Assembly (NCBI GenBank): GCA_000934455.1
Contig: KN883417.1
Span: 148,092-177,062, forward strand
Origin: Apostichopus parvimensis
Taxonomy: Eukaryota; Echinodermata; Holothuroidea; Aspidochirotida; Stichopodidae
DNA: 28,971 nt
Reading direction: 5' to 3'
Shown here piece after piece: positions 8,958 through 28,971 of this stretch. A model generated the notes under the pieces. The model was given only the letters and a program-made list of their open reading frames with translations, was not told the origin of the DNA and ran no database searches. Within the stretch, counting starts at the first letter, position 1; each line of letters starts with the position of its first letter. The position numbers and the translations under genes were made by a program.

Positions 8958-11900
8958 ATGGGAAAGAAGAAATCTAAAAAGAGTGACAAGAAAGCAGATC
9001 AGGGAGAAGATGGCCGTAGCAAAAAGGAACCTCAGATGACCATAAGAGAAGCAATTCTAGCATATCAGTGAGTAATAGCCATAAGAACTACATTTAAAGC
9101 TGTGATTGCTTATTAATGGTTTACTATGTTATTTTCCATGGGTGAAAGCTCATTTGGAATCGTATCCATGTAATAATCATGTATGAAACACAAATAACGA
9201 GCCTTCTCTATTTAATGGGTGTTCAGAATCAGAGAATTATGAGCAGGCGTGTAAATACCTATTCACGCTCACAAGAGCCCCACTTAACATTCCTATTTGA
9301 TGGCACAGAGTGTGTAACTCAACACCTGGCCACTTTCTCAAATATTGAGGGAGGTCAAAGTTCTCATTGATCTTCACAGCAGTGCAGCTATTTTGAACAA
9401 GGTTGTTTTCAAAATGGAACATATAGAAGTTTTACAGTTAACCATACATGTACCAATCAAGCCAAAAAGCATGTTTACATCTATTCTGTGGTTTGTCCCC
9501 TGAAAGTGGCACAGCTTTCTGGCAATGTAGCCCCCTTTCCAGTCTCACATGTTTATCAAGTTTCTGTACCATGGTTCTACTCATAGAGCAGAATTAATTT
9601 AAATTAAGTGATATGCAAGGTGATCAGGAAACTTTTCCAAGAAGTTATATAATGGAAAGAAACAAAACAAAATTGTGTAGAAAGTTTGCACCTCCAATAG
9701 TTATTTTTGAAGACATTCACGTCAATTTTTTACTTTTCTCAGAATCAGCATCAAAGAAAACCAGTTAGGAGAGCTGATGTTTGAAAAAAATGGCTTGGAA
9801 GAGAAAAACCAGAGAAATAAAGAGCGGGTAAGATCTAGAATTGATAATAAAAATTGATTAATATGTTGTTTAAGTAAACTAATTACAGATAAATGAACAA
9901 TTCCCATCCCATTCTTGCCAGGGTTGACCCTTCGATGTTAGGTCATGCACCATTCATCTTGCAGTGAAAGGAAATAAATATTTGAGCGTATTGCAACCAA
10001 AACTTACAATAGGAAATAAATCCTGTACAAGATAGAAGAAATAACACAAAGTGAATTTTTAATTGAGTTTTCCCTTATGGAATAGATTGAACATGGCGGG
10101 ATGTTCTTAACAGTTCAGAGTTTGTAACAGTTTTGCTTTAAACTCTGTCTCATATAAAATAATAAGATTTCTGTATACAAAAATTGGTACTTGTATAACA
10201 ATTTGCCCATTTTGTATAGCATTTTGTAATTTGTGATGCAGTACTAGATAAATTCTTCCCTGGTATCACTATGGTAACAGCAAAGCATTTGAAAATCCGC
10301 CCTTTAGTTAGACTGCCATTCATTTTTCACCACTGCCCACTTCTTCACCTTCAAGGTTATTAGTCTCGAACATTAGCCTGTGTGTTACGTAATCAATTCG
10401 CCAAGCCTAGTAAAGGAAACTAGCGTGGAAAGTCACTTCCTCAGCTCAAATTTCCCCCTGATCTACTGCAAGTGCCTATTAAAATGCCTGAGGCAGGTAA
10501 ACTGTTATGGCAGTGGTATTAATGGGGGCTTTTTCAAATGGCATTATTGTAGCCTATAGATAATGTACTACATAATGATTCTATTGTTCTGTATTTGACC
10601 ATTGATGAACAATGAACTCTTCACTTTGCATGCTACAAAACGATAGAGCCAATCTCCATTGTGCGGTTACTTTTCCAAACGATAGAAAATTCCATCTCAT
10701 ATTTTCTTCTTTCAGAGGGATCGACTCAAGGAGGAGCAGCTACATCACATCAAGACATTACTGAAGCAGGCTAAAGAGAGAGACAAGGAATTGGAGGAAA
10801 TTTCAGTGGTTAACAAAGAACACGTTGAAGTCTCTCTCAAGGATAAATGGAAATGCTCCAAGGAGCAAGACCAAGAATTAGAAGGTATGATCATTGTCAA
10901 ACCATTCTGTGTGTATCCGATGTTACAATTATATCACTTGGCACTTAGAATTATATATAGGGTTATAACACTCATGGAAAATTACTATTGTGCCCTTCCA
11001 ATGTGCCCCTCATGCACCTCAAGAATTTACCAAGAGACCAAAAAAGCAACAAGGAAAGAAAATAGAACAAAAAAAGAAAAGAAAGAAATAAGGAGAGTGA
11101 TGGGGGTAGTTGCTCTATGTCTTAATAAAGTTTATTTTGAGCCCTGATTGTACTGTCTCAGTAGATGTGTTACCATAGCTGTGGTTGTAGTATCTCTACA
11201 CCCCACCCCCTCCCCCCCACCCCCAATCCAACACTCTGCCACCCAACAAAACATGTATGACTTAATCTCTGCAAACTCTTTTGTTCCCATTTTGTTTTTC
11301 ATGTAGATCCAATTATTCCTTTGAGGCTAATCTTTAAATCTTCAAATCAAGTGAAAGTACAACTATTGTAACTGATGGTAATACAGTAATTACAAAACCT
11401 AAGAAAGTTGTTAAGGAAATTATGAAGGAACTGAGGGAGATGTGAATAACTATAATGATTTCTACTATTACATCTTTTTGTTTTTTTGCCCCCTTGTCAA
11501 GATCTCAAAAGAGAAATTGAAAATAAATTACAAGAATACGAAGAGACGCAAGCCGAAGTGGACAAATGGATTGCTTATCGTGACAGCGGACGCCAGGAAC
11601 ATTCCATACAGATTAAGCTACTCACAGAAGAATTAGTCGACTGTCAACAGAATTTTGAAGAGATGAAAAGTAATTTACCTTTCATTTGTTCCGCCCTGAT
11701 CATTCACCCTTGTTGACAAAAAGTCTGCAATTTAAGAAGTCTTCTATAGAAAGTGCTCAAAATTTTTTCAGAGATGTTCGGAAGGCTTCAAATAAAACTA
11801 TAACTTGTCTCAGTCTATCAGATGACCATCAAAAACTAGGTGAAATTGGTCGAGTTTAGTCAGGTCACATGCAGTTGGGGCAGTATGGGCCTGACTTTGG

Positions 11901-14900
11901 TCATTTCATTTATAGAAATAATTATATGTTTACACGTTTTTGTATTGTTTAATTTACTAAAGCCCAGTGTGCATAAATATAATTGTAGACTGCTAAAACT
12001 TGTTATAATTCATACCTAAAGTCTTTTACAATTAAATAGAAGCAACTTTTCAAATCAAGAAAATACCATTAAATGTGTTGAAAGTTGACTAAAATCTCTC
12101 TTTCTCAAGTGATTAATGCAAATTTGTTCAATTTTATGTTTGTTAAAAATCCCCTTACTTTATATCCCAGCTCGTTACTTCAAACAAATGTGAAGTTGTC
12201 ACTACTTTTACATGTTTTTTTTCCTTCTTTTTCAATTTTCAATTCTTTTTTGTTCTATTAGGTCACCTTGAAAAGACTCTCAGCCTTGCCAAAGAAGAAA
12301 TCAAAAGATCAACAGAGGACAGGCTCAGCGATCAAAAATATGTAGCATCAGAGGTAAATATTCAGATTATTGATCATTCATTAAGGAATAACAAGGAGAA
12401 AGGACATGATAAGGTAAACAACATCATCCCTCATAACAACACAATGCAGGCATGAGCTTTTTCTGCGGATTCACGATCCGTGATTTCTTTTATACCTCGG
12501 AGACAAAAACTATTATCCTAACACACTGTAGCATAAGCAAACTGGAGCCTATACCGCAATTTTTTTGCAAAGTTCCGTGATTTTTTTGTTACCCCAGGCT
12601 CATCTCTGACAATGAGAGCCTAGTCAAGTGTGTCACCAGATGTAAGGAATAATTAAATAAGGACATGATTAGGTTAACAACATCATCTCTCATAACAACA
12701 CAATGACAGCCTGGTCAAGTGTTACACCTGATGTAAGAAATAATTGAGGAGGACATCATTAAGTAAACCTTCTCTTCTTCCTCATGTTCCATCCTCCTTG
12801 GGTAGGGCCATTAACTGTCATTAAATAGACATTCAGTATGAAAAGCAAATACAGCAATGTTTACCTATGTCCTGCAAGTCACTTAGAAAACTTCTGAATT
12901 TTATGTTCTTTCTTTTTCAAAACAGAAAGCCATGACTACCTTAGATAAATGGACTAGCAAAGAAGTTAAAGATAATGATTGGTTGAGGAGAGAGGCAAGT
13001 CTTTTTATGTTTTTCCTTATTTCCTTACTTTCTGTGTGATGGAATATTTAGTTACATTAATTTGACCTCATGTTCTCTTCCTAGTGTCTTAACAATTCAT
13101 TTGTCAGAATCTCTCCGTCTACCTGTGTTTTTTTAATTTTTATGAACATTAACTTCAAGTGACAAAAAGGCATTACTTTTGGTATACACTTTCTAGTAGT
13201 GCTTCTAACCACTCTTAGTGTCCAGTAGTTATCAGCTGACTATGAAGAATCCATACAGTCAACCAGACTTGTAGAGACTCTGTTACTCATACTTGTACTC
13301 TGGCATTCTTTCTCTATAGACTGATCTTCACAGACAAGAAGTCGGTCACTTAAAGCGGATGGTAGAAACTTTAGAAAAAGAAAACTTGGAAATAATGAGC
13401 GGACTGTTTGACTGCAGGATCGACGATCTTAAAATATCGAGGTGAGTCCTACAAAGTTCTTACAATGAACTTGTAGTCTTAATCTGGAAATTAAAGAGTC
13501 AAGACAGATATATGACTTTTGTTCCCTCTTTGTATCAGTTAAATACATTTATATACAAATTTACAGCTGTCTTGCAAACATTTTAAAATAAAACATATAG
13601 AAGATGTAATGATGTAATGATGGAACTTTATTGAACGTAATGACCGTCTAAAATTTAATCCAACTTGCACACATCTGCATCACCCTTCTCCATGCCCCAT
13701 ACCCTCTCCCAACCACCACCACCCCCACCCCCAACCCAAACCCCCCTCCTCTCTCAATGGTTAGTTTTCCGTTTCAGAATAACAGTCATTGATAAAATAG
13801 AAACATTGCCTGTGTTTGCTTAAATTGTTAGTCATTCCATCTCACTGCATATGTCTCTTTGGTAATGCAAGCAAGTTTCCTTCTCAAGTGTACCAAGCTA
13901 ATTACACAGGCTTTTTGCAGACTAAGATAAATAGTGTGTTTAAGATTTTGTTTTCTCTATTTAAAATTAACAAAATTGTCTGTAAATGGCTTACCAATGT
14001 ACCAATAAACACATTAATGTACTGATGTTAGATGCTTTTCATCACTGAGTAATTATTTCTCTACCATGTCGCACCGCGTCATTACAACATATAAGTCTCA
14101 TCATAATTGCAAGGACACAAGTTGGAATGTTCTTTTCAGATGTAGTGTAACAGATACGTACACATGCTGTAGCATCAGTGTAACGTAATGCTGACTTTAT
14201 GGTTATTTTATTGATTTCTCTGCTTTCAGGAAGTTTTTCCTAACCCAGTTTCAAGAAAGCGAAAACTTGGATGAAACCGGAATCCTAGAAACAGATCTGT
14301 CCAAACTCAAACTAAAGAAAGATAGTAAGTTTACAATGTACAGTGTCACCATGAGACTATTGAGTTGTTTTTTGGTTACGTTTATCAACTCTGAAAACTT
14401 AAGTTTAAAGCAGCTGGTATGGGTTTCGTTTGCAGCAATGATAGAACCATTATCCACTACTTAATCTATTCATAGAGGTAGTTTGTCGCAATTAACATAC
14501 AACTGCCTCGACATATATATATTTCATGTGAAAAGGACACAAGGTAGCATCAAGTAATATCCTTAACAGTTAAAGACAACAACAATTTCAGCCCTGGTGC
14601 TTATAGGTGAAGGATAAGGTAGGCTATAGGTACATTCTGCTATGGTAGTGTTTGGGGCCTATCCTGTGTGGTGACATGTTTGTCTTCAAGTATAAAATTT
14701 AGATGACTTGATGTTTCAAGCCCTTGTATAAGCCCCTTTCACATTCATCCTGCAATAGCTATAGTCCCCCTCACGTACCCCAATCTTAAAGCTGTGTCGT
14801 GGCCCCTGCTTGAAAAGTAAAAGTATTTCATAAGAGATCGAGCATCTCATCTGAGATGACTTTAACAAGTCTGGCATGGTAATTGCAAATCTGTTTGATT

Positions 14901-15873
14901 TACAGGTGAACTGGAATACATCAAACAGCAGAGACCTCAGAGTGCAACCAGTAAGGCAGTGGAGAGGAAAGTCTTCTCTCTTCATGTGGGCATATCAGAG
15001 GCGGGAGAATCTGGTGAGGAGGATGAGGACTCCGAAGACGACGACCCGCTGGATAACTACCTGACCTATGAAGATGATGACTTTGATGTAAGTTTGATGA
15101 TTAATTAAAAATTGATATTTGGCTGTGACATATAAATAATTCTAAAAGTGTTCAAAGGTAGTCAGTATAGGCCCCAAATTATAGCACTCTATAAATGCTA
15201 GAAAATTTCAAAAAGTCATTTCCTGGAGGTCCTTACTCTTCAAATTGTTCTCAGACATTTCATCGAAGTTTGTAATAAAACAGTTTAAGAATTTTGACCA
15301 AAGGTGACCATATTTGCATATCTAGCATATTTGGGGACAATACAGCATACCTTTAGAAAGATTCCAACAGTGGATTAATAGAGGTACATACCCTGTAACC
15401 CCTCCAGATTATTTACATTCCAAGAGATCAAGGTCACTGATGATAATTCTTGAAGAGTTTCCAAAAGAATATTCACAAAGATTCTAAGTTAAATGTTTAT
15501 ATAATCTTAGTGATTAAGTGGGTGAAAAATAATAAAATCAGTGGCTCAGTGAACATATTAAAAAATGTTATAAAGCAGGCAGCAATCAAACAGTAACACC
15601 GTTACCATCGGTAACCACTCTTCACCGTTTTCTGACGTTTTGAAGCACCTGAGAATTTTGGAGCGTGAGCTTGACGGTAATTATACCAATTTATCGTTTG
15701 AACAGGAATACTTACAGCTGGGTCCAGTAGAATTAAAACTGCTGCAAGTTGTTGGAGAGTCGAAACCAATTCATCCTCCTGAGAAACTAACCAATGAAGA
15801 AGAGCAAGCTAAAATGTCTGCTCCCGATGTTTGGCCAGTCACTCCAAACATGTTGAAGGCTGCTACTGAATGA
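8958..15873 (+). CDS. CCDC83: Coiled-coil domain-containing protein 83 (CCDC83) orthologue, ten coding exons
   Basis: Coding exons: 8958-9067, 9743-9827, 10716-10884, 11502-11669, 12262-12353, 12926-12994, 13320-13441, 14230-14324, 14906-15087, 15706-15873. All phases agree and give 1,260 nt, 419 aa, close to vertebrate CCDC83. Landmarks that follow the family in order are RLKEEQLHHIKTLLKQA (exon 3), a Lys/Glu-rich coiled coil over exons 3-7, the NDWLRRE block (exon 6), GLFDCRIDDLKISRKFFLTQ (exons 7-8), an acidic segment ending LTYEDDDFD (exon 9) and EYLQLGPVELKLL (exon 10). The N-terminus is Lys-rich (MGKKKSKKSDKK). An acceptor-like CAG lies about 38 bases before the ATG, so a 5' UTR exon is likely upstream. 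The function of CCDC83 is poorly known; it is a predicted coiled-coil protein, reported mainly from testis in mammals. The intron after exon 6 uses a GC donor. The gene is convergent with RIOX2. Confidence 0.93.
11197..11228. repeat. C-rich low-complexity tract in CCDC83 intron 3
   Basis: A C-rich stretch with several runs of four or more C. A similar tract is at 13686-13748 in intron 7. The opposite strand is G-rich and could form G-quadruplexes. No other function is visible. Confidence 0.7.
12382..12765. repeat. Degenerate duplication in CCDC83 intron 5
   Basis: Two imperfect copies share GGACATGAT, AACAACATCATC and CTCATAACAACACAATG (about 12400-12448 and 12660-12706). A second shared phrase (CCTAGTCAAGTGT / CCTGGTCAAGTGT) follows at about 12618 and 12710. 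This is an old tandem or segmental duplication with no coding content. Confidence 0.6.
12995..13319 (+). other. Probable GC-AG intron of CCDC83
   Basis: The coding sequence leaves exon 6 as GAGAGAG|GCAAGT and re-enters after CTATAG|ACTGAT. GCAAGT is the consensus extension for the minor GC-AG class, and joining here keeps the conserved NDWLRRE to TDLHRQEV frame. The nearest GT, three bases on, would create an immediate TGA. All other assigned CCDC83 introns are GT-AG. Confidence 0.8.
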
Positions 15874-17926
15874 GCAGTGACTGTGTCAGTGGAGGGGAGG
15901 AGGGGGTGGGAGAAGAAGGGTACGAAGTACAATCATATTGGTATATATTTCTGATTCTCTGTTGGACATTTTCTGTAGAATTAACAAGAGTTTCTAAGAT
16001 GTTTAGCCACTTCAGTAAGAACCTTTTTCTAGAAGTAAGAAATGCCTAGCATTTAGAGTGAGTAACATAACCTGCAAGTCACTTGTGTAAGGAAACATTC
16101 TATGTAAATTCAAATTATTCTCAATGATTCACATTATTTTTTCTTTGTCTGTTTGAAAAACATGGTCTTGCATCTACTAATATGCACGCAAAAGTGCGAG
16201 GAAATGTACAATATTTTATGGTCAGGCTAAATTTGCATTTAAGCAAATGGTGTGTTTGTCGTAGCAGAATATTAAATATGGAATCAACTATTGGATTTTA
16301 GACTTACCAAATATAATAAAGCATTCCATTTAGTAAAAAAACTGAAATCTTTGCAGTAGGCTTTCATTATTTATAGAAAAGTTTCATTAGTCATATTATT
16401 TCTTCAATGTTTGTTTTGATGTTGAAATGTTACTGTTTATTAACCCACAACATTGGAGGGTAATGTTTGTAAGAAACATTGAAATATTTCAATGAAATGA
16501 ATAGGTGGTTACAATTAGTAGTAATTAAATAATAACATTGAAATAAAAACTGGTTTATATGAGTTTTTGTTTATTCACTTCAGACATAAGAAATACTGTT
16601 TTACAGTTGTAATGTAAATTGAATAATTTCACACATTTTCGTTACATTCGTGTGCATAATGTTTGTCTAGACTCTTTTCAGACGGAAGTAACATTTTCTG
16701 TTACCAGGAGAAACTGTCATACAAAATATATTTATCGTTAAGAAAATATCTTTCATTGCCTTCGTCTTTGAAACTGTTTCATTGTTCATTTATCAATAAG
16801 TTATATTCTACAGATGCTCATACTGATGTACTTACATAAACATAAATATAAACATAAACATAAACAAACAAGGTTATATTGAATGGGCTTCAGACATCAT
16901 TAGTTTATAATCTGCAAACCTGAGTCTCTTCTTTGTGGGAAGATTCAAACAAAATGTAAAAAAAAAAATGGAAGTTAATTTAGTTAAATCAAATAAACAT
17001 TACAGAAGTGACAAATCAGTAGAAAGTTATTGAGAAACATAAAAAAAAGGAGATTTGGTATTAAGCAAGGAGTACAGAGACTAAAAACCAATCGACATAA
17101 ATCGACATAACTTCGACATAAAATTGACATAAATCGACATAAATCGACATGAATTAAAGTCTAAATTAAAGTCTAAAACATGGTAAAGTTTCTTATAGCT
17201 AATATTGCGGGATCTCTGACAGTAACTGTTGCCCTTAGCGCTGTTATTGAAGAAGTTGAATATGTCACAGATCAGCAAACCAGTAAGAAAGTACCCTGTA
17301 AAACGTAAGCCTATACTTGCATTGCTCTTTGTAAAACGTGATCCATATCAAAGAGGAAATGTAGAACTTTCTTATATGTTAAAAAGCGCACATCGGAGAT
17401 TACCTACAGTTAGTACTTTAAAAAAGAAGGAAACATTTCCTGCCTTTTTAAAACTTTTTTAAAGCAAATCCACATCAAGCAGAGGCAAGAATCAAAACTT
17501 ATGTTTTCCACTTTTGTAAGCCACAGAATACGATCTTGAGAAATACAGCATATACAGCAAATTATTGTGGTCAAGGGCAGTGACTTCCATCAAGTGAACA
17601 AAATGACCCGTAACAAATCATTAAGAGACTCTAACTAATGACTTCTGATTCTAATGACTTATGAACTAATGACTTTGATTTCTGGTAAATTACAACACAA
17701 AGAAAATGGTTGGCCACTTGATAACTTTCCTGAGAGACAAAAATTCTCTGAAAAGGATCAAGACATATTTATTATTTCTTAACATGATACAAAGTGAAAT
17801 GATTTGTCGCTTCCATTTGTTGAACTAAGCAGAATTTTTTTTTTCATCATGATTCCAGCCAGTAATTCTTTCAGTGGAAATAAAGGACTTTATTCCTCAT
17901 AGTGACTAAATTTGAAAAAAAAGCTT
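15874..17926. other. CCDC83 3' UTR and intergenic DNA
   Basis: A purine-rich stretch at 15890-15920 follows the stop. AATAAA at 16315-16320 is the best poly(A) signal, giving a 3' UTR of about 460 bases. Further on are an imperfect ATAAAC repeat (16840-16868) and about six copies of an 11-bp TCGACATAAA-type repeat (17089-17150). No coding exon was recognised in either strand. Confidence 0.6.
16315..16320 (+). terminator. Candidate CCDC83 polyadenylation signal
   Basis: Canonical AATAAA 442 bases after the stop codon, in AT-rich sequence. It is the first canonical hexamer I noticed downstream of the gene. Confidence 0.55.
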
Positions 17927-18371
17927 AATATAGCTATAACCAGCTATAAACCACTCCATCCTTCTACCTGCAATAAATATAGCTATAACCAGTTATAAAC
18001 CACTGCATCCTTCTACCTGCTATAAATATAGTCCTTGAACCATTGCTATAAACCACGCCATCCTTCTACCTGCAAAACATATAGCTATAACCATGCTATA
18101 AACCACTCCATCCTACCTGCAAGAAATATAGCTATTACCATGCTATAAACCCCTCCAATCCAACCTGCAATTAATATAGCTATTACCATGATTGCTATAA
18201 ACCACGCCATCCTTCTACCTGCAAAACATATAGCTATAACCATGCTATAAACCACTCCATCCTTCTACTTGCAATAAATATAGCTATAACCATGCTATAA
18301 ACCCCTCCAATCCAACCTGCAATTAATATAGCTATAACCATGCTATAAACCACTCCATCCTTCTACCTGCC
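17927..18371. repeat. Tandem array with GCTATAAACCACTCCATCC core
   Basis: About eight imperfect units of roughly 45-65 bp share ATATAGCTATAACCATGCTA, AAACCACTCCATCCTTC and TACCTGCAA. Unit length varies, and some pairs recur in the same order, for example the sequence near 18196-18260 repeats that near 18050-18105, so blocks have been copied as groups. There is no coding content. A G-rich tract (about 18421-18455) follows. Confidence 0.8.
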
Positions 18372-18536
18372 ATGGCTACTCCCTGGACCTGGCTTCTTTT
18401 GAATAAGAAGGGAGTGAGGCTGGGTGGGGGGAGGGGGGGAGAGGGAGGGGGCAGGAGGTGTGCTTGTTCCATAGTATGGACCATTTCTTCCATATTCCCT
18501 CAAACTGTTATCTACTGGCTATTGGAACAGAGAAGC

Positions 18537-19680
18537 TTTATTCATATCACAGACCACTCCAACATTCTAGCCCTTGTTAACAGATTTCCACTGTACCAGT
18601 CAAACACTGACTATTAAAAACAAGAGAAGGTTTATCCATACTACTACAGACAACTCCACCATTCTCCTTGTTGACAGATTTCCACTGTACCAGTGATACA
18701 CTGACAATTAAAACGAGGGAAGGTTTATCCATACTACTACAGACCACTCCACCATTCTAGCCTTGTTTACAGATTTCCACTGTACCAGTCATACACTGAC
18801 TATTAAAAACAAGAGAAGGTTTATCCATACTACTACAGACCACTCCACCATTCTAGCCTTGTTAACAGATTTCCACTGTACCAGTCAAACACTGACTATT
18901 AAAAACAAGAGAAGGTTTATCCATACTACTACAGACAACTCCACCATTCTCCTTGTTGACAGATTTCCACTGTACCAGTGATACACTGACAATTAAAACG
19001 AGGGAAGGTTTATCCATACTACTACAGACCACTCCATCATTCTAGCCTTGTTTACAGATTTCCGCTGTACCAGTCATACACTGACTATTAAAAACAAGAG
19101 AAGGTTTATCCATACTACTACAGACCACTCCACCATTCTAGCCTTGTTAACAGATTTCCACTGTACCAGTCAAACACTGACTACTAAAAACAAGAGAAGG
19201 TTTATCCATACTACTACAGACAACTCCACCATTCTCCTTGTTGACAGATTTCCACTGTACCAGTGATACACTGACAATTAAAACGAGGGAAGGTTTATCC
19301 ATACTACTACAGACCACTCCACCATTCTAGCCTTGTTTACAGATTTCCACTGTACCAGTGATACACTGACAATTAAAACGAGGGAAGGTTTATCCATACT
19401 ACTACAGACCACTCCACCATTCTAGCCTTGTTTACAGATTTCCACTGTACCAGTCATACACTGACTATTAAAAACAAGAGAAGGTTTATCCATACTACTA
19501 CAGACAACTACACCATTCCAGCCTTGTTTACAGATTTCCACTGTACCAGTCAAACAATGACAATTAATAAAACAAGAGAAGGTTTATCCATACTACTACA
19601 GACCACTCCACCATTCTAGCCTTGTTTACAGATTTCCACTGCACCAGTCAAACACTGACTATTAAAAGCAGACAAGGTTT
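18537..19680. repeat. About 95-bp minisatellite with a three-unit (285-bp) higher-order repeat
   Basis: About twelve units share GGTTTATCCATACTACTACA, CTCCACCATTC and CAGATTTCCACTGTACCAGT. Three variants, distinguished by TTGTTAACAG / TTGTTGACAG / TTGTTTACAG and by CAAACACTGA / GATACACTGA / CATACACTGA, follow in fixed order and recur with a period of 285 bp (for example 18763 to 19048). The last unit stops about 12 bp before the RIOX2 stop codon, so the array occupies the RIOX2 3' UTR side. The short open frames here are repeat artefacts. Confidence 0.88.
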
Positions 19681-19691
19681 AGCTCCTATGT

Positions 19692-27521
<7,830 letters not shown>

Positions 27522-28535
27522 CTTGTATTATAACTGTCAGTGAGAAATGAGGCCAAACAAATTAAAAAATAGAATGTGGGACGAATAAATAATTAATATA
27601 TGAGTATATAGTGACATTTATTACTTTCAGCCAATTTATTTAAATTCATCTTATTAATGTACCGAAGAGAAAACATGGAAACATACTTTTTTGTTTATTA
27701 AAACATGTAAATTAGGCCTGCTTGATTTGATAAATCGTCCCGGGTCAAATTATCACATGCACATCCTTGTTGCTTACTCGAATGCTTAAGAGCTGCAGAA
27801 ATGAATGGCCCCTGGCAAAGACTAAGAGACTAGATACAAGGACCTCCATTCCGAGAGTTGTAGAACACAGGTAAATATTTTCAATGATCTTTATCAGGTT
27901 ATGTGTATTTTACACACTTTATGTAACAATGGATATACAATATACTGTCTTCATTCACCTTAAAAGCTAAGCCCAAGATTACCATAGGGAGGGGCACCAT
28001 TTTGCTGCTGGTCACCCCTGTTAAACTGATACTGCCTACTGCTAGTGCTAGTACTACTACAGTACCCAGTACTACTAGCACTTGTCCTGTCTTAGGCCTC
28101 CATGCATACTTCTTTTACTGCAGTTCCAATTGAGCCTGAGGCCTAATTAATAATTTACGGCTTTTTCTAACAGCAAGAAATGTTTCTATAATAAAATGCT
28201 TTTATCTTAGATACCAAAGTAACCTGTACTGTAGACCGAAGCTTTGTCTTCAACCTGCTCTGTCCAACCACCGTGGTGACTGCTGTTACAATTGCACGCT
28301 TTCACAAAAGGTTTTCGTTTTCTTAACGCTTGAGTTTCTCAAGTCGTAATGTAGTTACAACACACGAACGAGTTGGAAGTACTCAGGATTTAGATAATAG
28401 CCATTTCACGCACATTGTACCATTAGTATTGCGCAACATATCGGCATTATTGAGAATAATTTTTGGGGAAGCTATTGTTAGTGGTCGAAACGCATCCAAT
28501 TATATGACATTCATTTTCCTCGACAAATAGTCAGT
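27522..28535. promoter_or_regulatory. Divergent RIOX2-CTU1 intergenic region, likely shared promoter
   Basis: The two start codons face away from each other across 1,014 bp with no coding exon recognised between them. No TATA box is obvious near either start. A near-palindrome (GTGCTAGTACTA … TACTACTAGCAC, about 28044-28082) and several AGGCCT words (27715, 28095, 28139) are present, of unknown role. Promoter activity is inferred from arrangement only. Confidence 0.5.
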
Positions 28536-28592
28536 ATGCCGGTAGCTTGTAGAATGTGCGGCGGTCCTGCCGTTTTAAAGAGACCAAAGACG
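28536..28592 (+). CDS. CTU1: First coding exon of cytoplasmic tRNA 2-thiolation protein 1 (CTU1/NCS6); rest outside the window
   Basis: ATG at 28536 opens MPVACRMCGGPAVLKRPKT, 19 codons, ending at a donor ACG|GTAAAC. This matches the conserved CTU1 start, MPxxCxxCxxxxAxLKRPKT, where the CxxC pair begins the N-terminal zinc finger of the enzyme. In known animals CTU1, with CTU2, thiolates the wobble uridine (s2 of mcm5s2U34) of cytosolic tRNA-Lys, -Glu and -Gln, using sulphur from URM1. Only the zinc-finger start is visible; the PP-loop ATPase domain must lie to the right. The exon is short but the match is specific. The remaining 379 bp (28593-28971) is intron with no second exon recognised. 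Confidence 0.85.
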
Positions 28593-28971
28593 GTAAACCT
28601 CATCTCCGTTTTTATGTGAATTCCATAAAAGTTTTAGTAGCCTACATTACAACATATATTTATAACTTACTTCTGTATTAGCCAAGTACAAGTGTACGAT
28701 CGGCAATCGCGAAACCAGTCCTAAGGTTACACAAGTTACAGTGGACATATAGATATTGGCCTAGACTAGGTTAGTTTATAGCTTAGAACAGAATTAAATG
28801 TAGAATTAAATGTATATCTACTGTAGACTAGCATTTAAATTGTCAAACCAAACCACCGTATTTAGTTCTTTGGACCAAACTTGTATCCACAATGATTATT
28901 TATGAGTAATACTAGTATAGCTAAGACAAGTAACTCAAGAATACAGGTTAGCCTAGGATTAGAAAGTATAG

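Noticed and set aside
10791..11147. 118-codon frame presented as one exon
   Set aside because: Only the part up to 10884 is CCDC83 exon 3; the rest is intron read through a good donor (GAAG|GTATGA).
18763..19619. Several 63-72-codon plus-strand frames (DFHCTSHTLTIKNKRRFIHT type)
   Set aside because: Products of the ~95-bp array; each ends at the same repeat-encoded stop.
28330..28530. 66-codon plus-strand frame just upstream of CTU1
   Set aside because: No recognisable similarity and its stop precedes the conserved CTU1 start; most likely 5' UTR or promoter DNA.

Overview
The window is animal nuclear DNA: AT-rich, short coding exons with GT-AG introns, and many decayed transposons, SINEs and minisatellites. 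Protein content and repeat style (tRNA-derived SINE with a (CATA)n tail, frequent TAGGCCTA-like words) suggest a deuterostome invertebrate, plausibly an echinoderm such as a sea cucumber; this placement is inference. Most real exons are shorter than a typical ORF cutoff, so the genes were assembled by hand from splice sites, reading phase and family similarity recalled from memory. No database search was run.

Layout. (1) 31-4665, minus: the 5' coding part of a gene whose exons join in phase and whose middle resembles a RasGEF N-terminal (REM) domain. It continues off the left edge. Its introns hold a tRNA-derived SINE, a long microsatellite and inverted copies of one dispersed repeat. (2) 4675-8957: intergenic, with an inverted-repeat element, a 42-bp minisatellite and a small hAT transposon remnant close to the next gene. 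(3) 8958-15873, plus: a complete ten-exon CCDC83 orthologue (419 aa), one intron of which appears to be GC-AG. (4) 15874-19691: intergenic or 3' UTR, dominated by two tandem arrays. (5) 19692-27521, minus: a complete eight-exon RIOX2 (MINA) orthologue (503 aa) with all three metal ligands of the JmjC fold. Its introns hold a LINE endonuclease fragment, a MITE-like element, a truncated SINE, an array made from a tRNA anticodon arm, a 93-bp array and a 194-bp array that has copied the exon 1 splice donor. (6) 27522-28535: intergenic interval shared by two divergent genes. (7) 28536-28592, plus: the first exon of CTU1 (NCS6), which runs off the right edge.

CCDC83 and RIOX2 are convergent; RIOX2 and CTU1 are divergent. 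RIOX2 (ribosomal protein hydroxylase) and CTU1 (tRNA wobble-uridine thiolase) both act on the translation machinery, so a shared promoter is a reasonable hypothesis. I found no bacterial-style operon, CRISPR array or intact mobile element. The most unusual features are the eleven-fold amplification of a tRNA-Thr-like anticodon arm at 21841-22093 and the exon-boundary-spanning 194-bp array at 26291-27073.
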